Source: JBNKWA01 sp050299555
GTDB lineage: Bacteria; Pseudomonadota; Alphaproteobacteria; Rhodobacterales; Rhodobacteraceae
DNA: 29,708 bases
Direction: 5' to 3'
Assembly (NCBI GenBank): GCA_050299555.1
Contig: JBNKWA010000042.1
Location: 1 to 29,708, forward strand
Positions 1 through 7,849 of the stretch are shown here, one piece after another. The notes under the pieces were generated by a model. It was not told where the DNA came from, did not search any database, and worked only from the letters and a program-made list of their open reading frames with translations. A program made the translations under genes and the position numbers. The first letter of the stretch is position 1; each line of letters opens with the position of its first letter.

Positions 1-64
<64 letters not shown>

Positions 65-79
65 CCCGGCCCCACGACC

Positions 80-1099
80 TTAGTCCCCGTCCAGCGAATT
101 GAAACCGCCCGCCACGCCAAGGCGCGGCGCCAGCTCCTCGCCGACCTCGGCGCGGATGTCGCCCACCGCCTGCTGCAGCACCTCGACATGGATGCGCCCC
201 TGCGGCTCGGCCACCTCGGCAAGGGCCGGGTCGAGGCCCTCGGTCCGTTCCAGCGTCCGGGCATAGGCCTCGTCCAGCTCCTCCTCGGCCTCCGGATAGG
301 CTGCCGCCAGGCGCAGCGCCAGGTCGCGCGTCCCCTCCAGCGACAGCACCACATGGGCCAGCGAGCGCCCCGAGCGCCGCGCCTCGGCGCGCTCCGGTCT
401 TGGCCGGTCGAAGCTGCCCATGGGTCGGCCGAGGCGGGTATCGGCGGTGAACTCCAGCCCCGTGGCCAGCGCCTTGTAAAGGTCCTGCGCCGCCTCTTCG
501 CGGCTCCGGTAGGTGTCGTTGCCGCCGGCATTGCGCATCAGGTCCGCGTAGCCGTCCCGCCATCCCGCCAGGATCGCGTCGGCATTGGCGGCGATGTCGC
601 CGGCAATGGCCTGGACCAGCGCGCAGCGATAATCCGGCTCGCCCGTCGCCATGATCGCCGGGTCATAAAGCAGGAACTCCAGCGCGTAGAAGCCGCGGGC
701 GGCGATCGAGACGGTGGCGAAGTCCTCGGGCCGCTCCACGACCGGGTCCTCGGCCGCGATCAGCCCCGCCAGCGCCCTCGGCGTCGCGCCGCGGGTATCC
801 GGCCAGAAGGCCAGTGCGAAGGCGCGGTCGCCGGCCTCGCTGGGGCCGAAGCGCAGATGGCTGACCCGCACCCAGGCGTCGAAGGCCGCGCCATAGGCTG
901 CTTCCAGCGCCGGATCGCCGGGCTGGCAATGCTCCCGCGCCACGCTGCCGAGGCTGTCCGCCGCCCCGGACAGCGCCTCGAAGCCGGCAAGGATATGGTT
1001 GTCGACGATATCGTCGAGATCGACCTTCACCTCCTCGGCGGTGGCGGCGCCGCCGCCGACCAGCAGTGCCGCCCAGGTCACCAGCGCTTTCAACATCAC
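80..1099 (-). CDS. imelysin-like periplasmic protein, degenerate motif
   Basis: The 339-residue product starts with a signal peptide (hydrophobic residues 3-20, ending near ATAEE). Its helical, Ala/Glu/Leu-rich body matches the imelysin (M75) fold family, known from iron-regulated periplasmic or lipoproteins. The ATG overlaps the stop of the upstream di-haem oxidoreductase gene as ATGA (1096-1099), so it is the third gene of one operon. In the region where imelysins carry a GxHxxE motif this protein has GFYALEFLLYD, so the histidine is replaced by tyrosine while the glutamate is kept. It may therefore bind metal differently or serve as a structural partner. The family call rests on motif context and on co-location with a canonical imelysin in the same operon. 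Confidence 0.8.
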   Translation of the reverse strand: MMLKALVTWAALLVGGGAATAEEVKVDLDDIVDNHILAGFEALSGAADSLGSVAREHCQPGDPALEAAYGAAFDAWVRVSHLRFGPSEAGDRAFALAFWPDTRGATPRALAGLIAAEDPVVERPEDFATVSIAARGFYALEFLLYDPAIMATGEPDYRCALVQAIAGDIAANADAILAGWRDGYADLMRNAGGNDTYRSREEAAQDLYKALATGLEFTADTRLGRPMGSFDRPRPERAEARRSGRSLAHVVLSLEGTRDLALRLAAAYPEAEEELDEAYARTLERTEGLDPALAEVAEPQGRIHVEVLQQAVGDIRAEVGEELAPRLGVAGGFNSLDGD

Positions 1100-2652
1100 A
1101 GGCTCTCCAGAAAGCGGATCAGCGCCGCCCGATCCTCGGGTGCCATCGCCGTTACCGCGTTGCGTTGCGCCTCGGCCTCGCCGCCATGCCAGAGAATCGC
1201 TTCGAGCAGCGACCGGGCGCGGCCGTCATGCAAAAGATAGCTGTGCTCGCTGACCCGCTCGGTCATCCCGATCCCCCATAGCGGCGCGGTCCGCCATTCG
1301 CGGCCCGTGGCCCGCGCCTCGGGGCGGTTGTCGGCCAGCCCCTCGCCCAGGTCGTGCAGCAGCATGTCCGAGTAAGGCCAGATCAGCTGGAAGCTCTGCT
1401 CCGGCTGGCCCTCCAGCCGGTGGGTGACGAAGGCAGGCCTGTGGCAGGCCGGGCAGCCGGTCGCATAAAAGACCGCCTTGCCGCGCAGCACCTCCGGATC
1501 GCCCACATCGCGCCGCGCCGGAACGCCGAGGTTGCGGCTGTAGAAGGTGACCAGGTCCAGCCCTTCCTGGTCGATCTCGTAGACCCGCTCGTCGCCGTCG
1601 CCATGGGGCGCATCGATGCAAACGGGCTCTGCGTCGGTGCATTCGCCCCAGGGCGCGGGGTAGAGCGGGTTGGAGATGCCGATATCGCCGGCAAACGCCC
1701 CGGCGGATTGCTGGCGGATGGTGGGCGCCCCGGCCTTCAGGCCGAACCGCCCCAGCATCGGCATGTCGAACTCCTTCGACCAGACGATGTTCGGCCGCCC
1801 CGAGATGCCGTCGCCGTCAGCGTCGTCGGGATCGGCACCGGCCAGGATGTCCGCCGCCGGCACCGCCTCGAGCAGGCCCAGCCCGACCATCTGCGGCGCC
1901 ACCCGCGGGCTCAGCATCGCGCCTTCGGCGAGCGGCCCGTAGCCGAGATCGGCAGCCTGGTAGGTCGGCCGGCGCAGCGTCGCGGTCTCGCCCCCCGAAA
2001 GGTCGACCGCAACCTCCTCATAGTCGATCTGCAGCCGGTATTCGGGCACCTGCCCGGGCAGGCCGAAATCCTGCAGCTGGGTGCCATAGACCGGATCGGG
2101 CAGGGTGGCGATATAGTCGTCGATCTCGGCGATGCCGTCCTCGGGCCCGCCCGGGATCGACACGCGCAGGAACATCGACACCGCATCGTCGCCGGGGCCT
2201 GCCGGCGGATGTCCGCGCCCGTCCTTGATGTGGCAGCGCTGGCAGGACCGGGCGTTGTAGAGTGGCCCGAGCCCGTCCGAGGCCAGCGTCGAGGATGGCG
2301 CCGAGACCCAGATCTTGCGGAACAGGCCGTTGCCGACCTTGAACAGCAATTCGTCCTCGAAGCTCATGTTGCCCGAGGGCTGCGAGAAGGCATCCGCATC
2401 GGTCCGCGCCCTGACCGTCGCCGCGCCGGCGGCGTTCTCCTCAAAGGCGGCGGGGGCGCCGAAATCGGTCGTCGGTGCCGTCACCGCGGCGACCCGGGCG
2501 GCCTCCTCGGCCGTCCGCGGCACGATCTTCAGGTGCGGCTCGTCGAGCACCCCGGCCAGAAGTGACGGCGGCGCCATCAGCGCCGCCACAAATCCCCACG
2601 TCACTCGCTGAAGCATGGCAACGCCCGGTCCCGCCCCCCTGCGTCGCATCAT
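1096..2652 (-). CDS. di-haem oxidoreductase family protein (DUF1111)
   Basis: The 518-residue product has an N-terminal export signal (hydrophobic stretch around residues 17-34) and at least two c-type haem sites: CQRCH in SCQRCHIKDGRGHPP and CPACH in ATGCPACHRPAF. This pattern and length fit the DUF1111 'thiol oxidoreductase'/di-haem family, periplasmic cytochromes commonly encoded beside imelysins. The reaction is unknown; a redox role in iron uptake is inferred from the neighbours. The ATG at 2652 overlaps the preceding imelysin stop as ATGA. An internal ATG at 2616, directly before the hydrophobic segment, is an alternative start. As a c-type cytochrome it would need the ccm system encoded at 26.5-29.4 kb. 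Confidence 0.88.
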   Translation of the reverse strand: MMRRRGAGPGVAMLQRVTWGFVAALMAPPSLLAGVLDEPHLKIVPRTAEEAARVAAVTAPTTDFGAPAAFEENAAGAATVRARTDADAFSQPSGNMSFEDELLFKVGNGLFRKIWVSAPSSTLASDGLGPLYNARSCQRCHIKDGRGHPPAGPGDDAVSMFLRVSIPGGPEDGIAEIDDYIATLPDPVYGTQLQDFGLPGQVPEYRLQIDYEEVAVDLSGGETATLRRPTYQAADLGYGPLAEGAMLSPRVAPQMVGLGLLEAVPAADILAGADPDDADGDGISGRPNIVWSKEFDMPMLGRFGLKAGAPTIRQQSAGAFAGDIGISNPLYPAPWGECTDAEPVCIDAPHGDGDERVYEIDQEGLDLVTFYSRNLGVPARRDVGDPEVLRGKAVFYATGCPACHRPAFVTHRLEGQPEQSFQLIWPYSDMLLHDLGEGLADNRPEARATGREWRTAPLWGIGMTERVSEHSYLLHDGRARSLLEAILWHGGEAEAQRNAVTAMAPEDRAALIRFLESL

Positions 2653-3923
2653 TGAAACACCGCCTCGGGGTCGTCGAGGCTGTCCGATCCCTCGAAGGCG
2701 ATCCGGTCGAGCCCGAGCACGCCAACCACCCGCTCGATCGTCCTGGTCTGGTCGATCAGCCCGTCGATCGCGCCCATCAGCAGCGCCTCGCCGGCTGCAT
2801 TGCCGCGCTCCAGCATCTGGTCATAGGCGAACCCGGCCTCGGCGGCGGACTTGACCCGCCCCAGCATCGTCATCGTGGTGGCAAGCTTGCCGCGCATCTC
2901 CGCGTCCAGCTCCGGATCGGTGGCCGCCACCAGGTCCGACAGCGACGGCCCCGTCACCAGCGTCCCGTCGATGCGCACGTATTCGCCGAGATAGGCGCTC
3001 TGCACCCCCAGCCCGTCGTAGTAGTGGCTGTTGTGGGTGTTGTCCGAGAAGCAGTCCTGCTCTTCCTCGGGATCGTTCAGCATCAGCCCCAGGCGCATCC
3101 TCTCGCCGGCCTGCTCGCCATACGAGAGCGAACCCATGCCGGTCAGGATCGCCGCCAGCCCGGCATCCTCGTTGGCCATCAGCGCCGCCCGCGCCGCGCC
3201 GCTCTCGGCCCATTGCCCGGCCATCCAGGTCAGGTCCGAGACCAGCAGCCCGGTCGCCGCCTTCAGATACGCACCCCGGCGGTCGCAATTGCCGTTCGTG
3301 CAGGCATCGCCCGCGGCATAGTCGGTCCAGGGCCGATTGCCGGTGCCGGGCGCATGACCGTTCAGGTCCTGCCCCCAGAGCATGAATTCGATGGCGTGAT
3401 AGCCGGTGGCGACGTTCGCCTCGATCCCGTCCGCCTCGCGCAGGGTGTCGGACAGCAGGGCAGGGGTGATCTCGGTGGCGTCCACGGTCTCGCCCGACAA
3501 CTCGAACGTCGGATTGGCCACGACGTTCAGCGCCGCCAGCCCGTTCTCGTCCGACGCCCCGCCATAGGACGCGTCGACATAGTCGATCAGCCCTTCGTCC
3601 AGCGGCCAGGCGTTCACCCTGCCTTCCCAGTCGTCGACGATGGGGTTGCCGAACCGGTAGACCTCGGATTGCTGATAGGGCACGCGCGCGGCAAGCCAGG
3701 CTGCCCGCGCCGCCTGCAGGGCCTCGGCCGAGGGTGCGGCGATCAGCGCGTCGACGGCCGCCTGAAGCCGCTCCGCCGCGATCATGCTGTCACCGAACTT
3801 GGCCTCGGCGATGTCGGCATAGGTGTCCAGGATCGCGGCCTTGTCGGCGCCTTCGGCGGCGCCGGCCTGGGCGAAGCCAAGGGTGCTGGCCAGCGTGGCC
3901 ACGGCGACGGCGGAAAGTCTCAT
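2649..3923 (-). CDS. imelysin family protein (IrpA-like)
   Basis: The start at 3923 gives a 424-residue protein that begins MRLSAVAVATLASTLGFAQA, a clear signal peptide. The open frame continues upstream to 4001, but those residues are not signal-like. The canonical imelysin motif GxHxxE is present as GYHAIEFMLWGQD, together with a conserved-looking GNRPWTDYA region and two cysteines in DACTNGNCDRR. Imelysins (M75) are iron-regulated periplasmic or outer-membrane-associated proteins; protease activity was claimed for early members but an iron-binding role is also proposed. It is the first large gene of an operon with the DUF1111 cytochrome and a second imelysin-like gene, linked by 4-bp ATGA overlaps. 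Confidence 0.9.
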   Translation of the reverse strand: MRLSAVAVATLASTLGFAQAGAAEGADKAAILDTYADIAEAKFGDSMIAAERLQAAVDALIAAPSAEALQAARAAWLAARVPYQQSEVYRFGNPIVDDWEGRVNAWPLDEGLIDYVDASYGGASDENGLAALNVVANPTFELSGETVDATEITPALLSDTLREADGIEANVATGYHAIEFMLWGQDLNGHAPGTGNRPWTDYAAGDACTNGNCDRRGAYLKAATGLLVSDLTWMAGQWAESGAARAALMANEDAGLAAILTGMGSLSYGEQAGERMRLGLMLNDPEEEQDCFSDNTHNSHYYDGLGVQSAYLGEYVRIDGTLVTGPSLSDLVAATDPELDAEMRGKLATTMTMLGRVKSAAEAGFAYDQMLERGNAAGEALLMGAIDGLIDQTRTIERVVGVLGLDRIAFEGSDSLDDPEAVFQ

Positions 3924-4021
3924 CGGTTCATCGTCCCTGTCGGTGCAAGCGTGGGGATTGTGGATCGGGGCCCGAGCGCCCCGGTATTGGCGAAAAGCCA
4001 CCAGGGTGCGAACTTGCGCAT
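3920..4021 (-). CDS. possible 33-residue leader peptide
   Basis: An ATG at 4021 opens a short frame starting MRKFAPWWLFANTGA whose TGA (3922-3920) overlaps the imelysin ATG as ATGA. The same 4-bp overlap links the other genes of this operon. No convincing ribosome-binding site is seen before its ATG. It could be a translationally coupled leader or a chance frame in GC-rich DNA. I know of no family for it. Confidence 0.3.
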   Translation of the reverse strand: MRKFAPWWLFANTGALGPRSTIPTLAPTGTMNR

Positions 4022-4279
4022 CGGATCGGGCTGGGCTGGCTCACGCGTTAATCCGGGGCTCATCGCGGGCGATCTGCATCACTTTGGCTCCGTCGGTTTC
4101 CCTGCGGGCTTGCCCTGACACAGCGCGGGGTGGCTGAGGTTGGCAAAACCTGACTGAACGAATCGGATATGTCAACCTGAGTCCTTTGGTCGGATAACCG
4201 CGCGCTATGTGCGCGCGCCGGTTTTCCGCACGGTGCCGGCCGGCGCCGCGGGGACGGCCTCAACAGGCGTGCGCCCGGC
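4022..4279 (-). promoter_or_regulatory. leader and promoter region of the imelysin operon
   Basis: This 258-bp stretch has no convincing gene. On the minus strand a TTGACA hexamer (4175-4170) is a perfect -35 box, but only weak -10 candidates follow at 16-17 bp (around 4153-4147). Two direct AACCTGA repeats at 4147-4153 and 4174-4180 flank this region and could be operator half-sites. The resulting leader would be over 200 nt. No clear Fur, Irr or RirA consensus could be identified by eye, so iron control is only inferred from the gene products. Confidence 0.35.
4196..4223. terminator. GC-rich hairpin between usp and imelysin operon
   Basis: AACCGCGCGC (4196-4205) can pair with a second arm ending CGGTT (4219-4223), with one bulged base, giving about 10 bp of stem. 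On the plus strand it is followed by TTTTCC. On the minus strand, the direction of both neighbouring genes, no T-run follows. It may stop usp read-through, but it is not a textbook terminator in that direction. Confidence 0.35.
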
Positions 4280-5122
4280 CTAGTGCGCCATCAGAAGCGG
4301 CAGGGTCGCGGCATCCATCATGTCGCGGGTGACGCCGCCGAAGACCGCTTCGCGCAGGCGGCCGTGGCCGTAGCTGCCCATGACCATCAGGTCGGCGCCG
4401 TGGTCGAGCGCGAAGCGCGCCAGAACCTCGGCCACCCGCGGCAGGGTGCGCGCCAGCACCGAAACCTCGGCCGAGATGCCGTGGCGGGCCAGCATCAGGC
4501 TGAGCGGCCCGCCCGGATCGATCCGGTCGCCGCCATGGCGCTCGGGGTCGACGACCACGATATCGACCTGTCCCGCGGCCTCGAGCAGCGGCATGGCGGC
4601 GCGCACCGCGCGCAGTGCCTCGCGGCTGTCATCCCAGGCTACGACCACGCGTTCCACCGGCCAGGTGCCGGGCCGCGAACCGGCCGGCACCACCAGAACC
4701 GGCGCGCCGGTCTCGAACAATTCGGTCTCCACCAGCGCCCGGCGCAGGCCGTCATTGCTGCCGCGGCCCGGCAGCGCGGCAAGGATCAGGTCCGAACACC
4801 GGGTCCGCTGGACCACCAGCGGTGCGAAACCGGGATCGGTGGCCACCAGCGGCTCCACCCAGCGCCGGGGCCGGGAATTGGCCAGGCACCCCTCGGCCCA
4901 GTGCTGAAGGGCCTTGGCCCGGGTCTGCGCCTCTTTGGTGCCGCCGCTGTACAGCACCGCTGCGGTGCCGATGGGAAAGGTCTCGACCCGCGATTCGGTC
5001 AGGCCGAGGCAGTAGACATCGAGATGTGCATCCTGGGCCTCGGCCAGCGAACAGGCCGCGTAGAGCGCGCCCGCATCGGCCTGGGGGTCGGTGGCGATCA
5101 TCGAGATGGTCTTGTAGCCCAT
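4280..5122 (-). CDS. tandem universal stress protein (UspA family)
   Basis: The 280-residue product is about twice the usual single Usp domain length. Domain 1 begins MGYKTISMIATDP; domain 2 begins near VERVVVAWDDSREALRA. The C-terminal VMGSYGHGRLREAVFGG resembles the Usp nucleotide-binding loop (G-x2-G-x9-G), with a second G where S/T is typical. The start at 5122 is chosen because AGGAG lies 6 nt before the ATG; an upstream ATG at 5164 lacks this. It is divergent from ccoN, and an FNR-type dyad (5182-5195) faces it, suggesting control by oxygen. A Usp gene next to the cbb3 operon is a frequent arrangement in this bacterial group. Confidence 0.9.
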   Translation of the reverse strand: MGYKTISMIATDPQADAGALYAACSLAEAQDAHLDVYCLGLTESRVETFPIGTAAVLYSGGTKEAQTRAKALQHWAEGCLANSRPRRWVEPLVATDPGFAPLVVQRTRCSDLILAALPGRGSNDGLRRALVETELFETGAPVLVVPAGSRPGTWPVERVVVAWDDSREALRAVRAAMPLLEAAGQVDIVVVDPERHGGDRIDPGGPLSLMLARHGISAEVSVLARTLPRVAEVLARFALDHGADLMVMGSYGHGRLREAVFGGVTRDMMDAATLPLLMAH

Positions 5123-5181
5123 GCAGGTCTCCTGCGCGCGATGGGGTCCGAATTTTGCGACCAAAGCGCCGTTGCAGTGGG

Positions 5182-5195
5182 TCGATCACTGTCAA
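5182..5195. promoter_or_regulatory. imperfect FNR/FixK-type box
   Basis: TCGATCACTGTCAA matches the FNR/FnrL/FixK dyad TTGAT-N4-ATCAA at 8 of 10 defined positions. It lies 60 bp upstream of the usp start and 18 bp from the perfect box at 5214. It most plausibly serves usp on the minus strand or acts as a second site for ccoN. Confidence 0.55.
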
Positions 5196-5213
5196 ATTAT
5201 GGGCGCCAGACCC

Positions 5214-5227
5214 TTGATCTGGATCAA
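5214..5227. promoter_or_regulatory. perfect FNR-type box upstream of ccoN
   Basis: TTGATCTGGATCAA is an exact match to the FNR/FnrL/FixK consensus dyad. Its centre is about 88 bp before the ccoN ATG. A class II promoter with the box at -41.5 would start transcription near 5262, leaving a leader of about 47 nt; the -10 there (near 5250-5255) is weak. Low-oxygen activation of cbb3 oxidase genes by FNR-family regulators is well established in related bacteria. Confidence 0.88.
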
Positions 5228-5308
5228 GGCGGGAATCCGGCTGGCTTGGGATTACCCCGGCGTCCCGTCTGCTTGGTTCTGGGCGGATGTAAAATAGGGG
5301 AACGGCTT

Positions 5309-6901
5309 ATGTGGGACTCCATCAAGCTCATCGCACTCGGGGTGATCGCCCTGGCTGCGGCGATAGCGGCGAACTACGCGCGCGACCTGGCCTATATGGT
5401 CCACGCACTGATCATCCTGGTGGTGGCCGTCGGCCTGTTCATCTGGACATTGCGCCGGGTCGGCGAGCCCAGACCCGAACCCGACACCGGCTATCTTGAC
5501 GGGGTGATCCGGGCCGGCGTGGTGGCCACCGCCCTCTGGGGCGTCGTGGGGTTCCTCGCCGGTACCTTCATCGCCTTCCAGCTTGCCTTCCCGGTGCTCA
5601 ACTTCGAATGGGCCGAAGGCTACATGAACTTCGGTCGGCTGCGGCCCCTGCACACCTCGGCGGTGATCTTCGCCTTCGGTGGCAACGCGCTGATCTGCAC
5701 CTCGTTCTACGTCGTGCAGCGGACCAGCGCGGCGCGCCTCTGGGGCGGCAACCTCGCCTGGTTCGTGTTCTGGGGCTACAACCTGTTCATCGTCCTTGCC
5801 GCAACCGGCTACCTGCTGGGCTCGACCCAGTCCAAGGAATACGCCGAGCCGGAATGGTACGTGGACCTCTGGATAACCATCGTCTGGGTCGCCTACCTCG
5901 CCGTCTTCCTCGGCACCATCATGAAGCGCCGCGAGCCGCACATCTACGTGGCCAACTGGTTCTACCTCAGCTTCATCGTCACCATCGCGATGCTGCACAT
6001 CGTCAACAACCTCAGCCTGCCGGTGTCGATCTTCGGCTCCAAGTCGGTGCAGGTCTTCTCGGGCGTGCAGGACGCCATGGTGCAGTGGTGGTACGGCCAC
6101 AACGCGGTGGGCTTCTTCCTCACCGCCGGCTTCCTCGCCATGATGTACTACTTCGTGCCCAAGCAGGCCGAGCGCCCGGTCTACAGCTACAAGCTGTCGA
6201 TCATCCACTTCTGGGCGCTGATCTTCCTCTACATCTGGGCCGGCCCGCACCATCTGCACTACACCGCGCTGCCGGACTGGGCCTCGACCCTCGGCATGGT
6301 CTTCTCGGTCATCCTGTGGATGCCGTCCTGGGGCGGCATGATCAACGGCCTGATGACCCTGCAGGGCGCCTGGGACCAGGTCCGCACCGACCCGATCATC
6401 CGCATGATGGTGATCTCGCTGGGCTTCTACGGCATGTCGACCTTCGAGGGCCCGATGATGTCGATCCGGGCGGTGAACTCGCTCAGCCACTACACCGACT
6501 GGACCATCGGCCATGTCCATTCCGGCGCGCTCGGCTGGAACGGCATGATCACCTTCGCCTGCCTCTACTTCCTGACGCCGAGGCTCTGGGGGCGTGACCG
6601 GCTGTATTCGCTGGCCGCCGTCAACTGGCACTTCTGGCTCGCCACCATCGGGATCGTGCTCTACGCCGCCTCGATGTGGGTCACCGGGATCATGGAAGGC
6701 CTGATGTGGCGCGAGGTGGATGCCAACGGCTTCCTGGTGAACAGCTTCGCCGACACCGTGGCCGCCAAGTTCCCGATGTACGTGGTGCGTGGCCTTGGTG
6801 GCGTGCTCTACCTCACCGGTGCCCTCATCATGGTCTGGAACCTGTGGATGACCGCCTTCGGCCAGCGCCGTGGTTCGGCCGTCGCAACCCCTGCAGAATA
6901 G
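5309..6901 (+). CDS. ccoN: cbb3 oxidase catalytic subunit I
   Basis: CcoN is the haem b/b3-CuB catalytic subunit of the high-affinity cbb3 oxidase in the cytoplasmic membrane. The start at 5309 (MWDSIKLIALG, after AGGGGAA) gives 530 residues; the frame is open far upstream only by chance opposite usp. Family motifs seen include RPLHTSAVIFAFGGN (haem b ligand), WWYGHNAVGFF (CuB histidine), the VYSYKLSIIHFW helix with the tyrosine expected to cross-link to a CuB histidine, AGPHHLHY, and IGHVHSGALGWNG. There are about a dozen or more membrane helices. It is first in ccoNOQP, 9 nt before ccoO, downstream of a perfect FNR box. Confidence 0.98.
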   Translation: MWDSIKLIALGVIALAAAIAANYARDLAYMVHALIILVVAVGLFIWTLRRVGEPRPEPDTGYLDGVIRAGVVATALWGVVGFLAGTFIAFQLAFPVLNFEWAEGYMNFGRLRPLHTSAVIFAFGGNALICTSFYVVQRTSAARLWGGNLAWFVFWGYNLFIVLAATGYLLGSTQSKEYAEPEWYVDLWITIVWVAYLAVFLGTIMKRREPHIYVANWFYLSFIVTIAMLHIVNNLSLPVSIFGSKSVQVFSGVQDAMVQWWYGHNAVGFFLTAGFLAMMYYFVPKQAERPVYSYKLSIIHFWALIFLYIWAGPHHLHYTALPDWASTLGMVFSVILWMPSWGGMINGLMTLQGAWDQVRTDPIIRMMVISLGFYGMSTFEGPMMSIRAVNSLSHYTDWTIGHVHSGALGWNGMITFACLYFLTPRLWGRDRLYSLAAVNWHFWLATIGIVLYAASMWVTGIMEGLMWREVDANGFLVNSFADTVAAKFPMYVVRGLGGVLYLTGALIMVWNLWMTAFGQRRGSAVATPAE

Positions 6902-6910
6902 GAGAGGAAG

Positions 6911-7636
6911 ATGGCATTCCTCGATCGTCACAAGGTACTTGAGCGTAACGCGACCCTGCTTCTGGTCGCCGGTCTGCTGGTGGTTGCCGTCGGCGGCATC
7001 GTCGAGATCGCGCCGCTGTTCTACCTGCAGAACACCATCGAAAAGGTCGAGGGGGTGCGTCCCTACTCGCCGCTGGAGCTGACGGGGCGCAACATCTACA
7101 TCCGCGAAGGCTGCTATGTGTGCCACAGCCAGATGATCCGCCCCATGCGGGACGAATCCGAACGCTACGGCCATTACAGCCTCGCCGCGGAGTCGATGTA
7201 CGACCATCCGTTCCAGTGGGGCTCGAAGCGGACCGGGCCTGACCTGGCCCGGGTCGGCGGCCGCTATTCGGATGAGTGGCATGTCGCCCACCTCACCGAT
7301 CCGCAATCGGTGGTGCCGGTCTCGATCATGCCGAAATACGGCTATCTCAGCCGCCGGCCGGTCGATCCGCAGTATATCGGCGAGCTGATGGCCACCAACC
7401 GTGCCGTCGGCGTGCCCTATACCGACGAGATGATCGCCAGCGCCCAGGAAGACTTCGCGGTGCAGGTCGATCCGTTCGGCGATACCGAGGGGCTGCTGGA
7501 GCGCTATCCCAACGCCCATGTCGGCGACCCCGACGGCCAGGAGGGCATCTCCGAGATGGACGCCCTGGTGGCCTACCTGCAGATGCTCGGTACGCTGGTC
7601 GACTTCTCGACCTTCACGCCCGCCGACAGCCGCTAG
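6911..7636 (+). CDS. ccoO: cbb3 oxidase mono-haem cytochrome c subunit
   Basis: The 241-residue CcoO carries one N-terminal membrane anchor (residues about 13-36) and one c-type haem site, EGCYVCHSQMIRPMRDE. It relays electrons from CcoP to CcoN on the periplasmic face. A GGAG-rich ribosome-binding site (AGGAGAGGAAG) sits just before the ATG. It follows ccoN by 9 nt and precedes ccoQ by 9 nt. Haem attachment depends on the ccm system encoded at the other end of this window. Confidence 0.98.
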   Translation: MAFLDRHKVLERNATLLLVAGLLVVAVGGIVEIAPLFYLQNTIEKVEGVRPYSPLELTGRNIYIREGCYVCHSQMIRPMRDESERYGHYSLAAESMYDHPFQWGSKRTGPDLARVGGRYSDEWHVAHLTDPQSVVPVSIMPKYGYLSRRPVDPQYIGELMATNRAVGVPYTDEMIASAQEDFAVQVDPFGDTEGLLERYPNAHVGDPDGQEGISEMDALVAYLQMLGTLVDFSTFTPADSR

Positions 7637-7645
7637 GGGGACGGG

Positions 7646-7849
7646 ATGGACATCTACAGCTTGCTTCGCGCCTTTGCAGACAGTTGGGTTCTGCTGGCAC
7701 TGTTCCTGTTCTTCGCCGGGACTTTCCTCTGGGCCTGGCGCCCAGGCAGTCGGTCGATCCACGACGACGCCGCCAACGTGCCGTTCCGCCATGACGATGC
7801 GCCGGCGGACGACCGCACATCAGCAACGTATCCGGAGGCCCGGACATGA
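7646..7849 (+). CDS. ccoQ: cbb3 oxidase small subunit IV
   Basis: This 67-residue protein has one membrane helix (roughly residues 12-31, VLLALFLFFAGTFLWAW) followed by a charged cytoplasmic tail. Size, topology and position between ccoO and ccoP identify CcoQ, which stabilises the oxidase complex. It has an AGGGGGACGGG ribosome-binding stretch, and its stop overlaps the ccoP start as ATGA (7846-7849). Confidence 0.93.
   Translation: MDIYSLLRAFADSWVLLALFLFFAGTFLWAWRPGSRSIHDDAANVPFRHDDAPADDRTSATYPEART

Noticed and set aside
5290..5295. TAAAAT before ccoN as its -10 box
   Set aside because: It is only 14 bp before the ATG and overlaps the ribosome-binding region, too close to suit the FNR box at 5214-5227.
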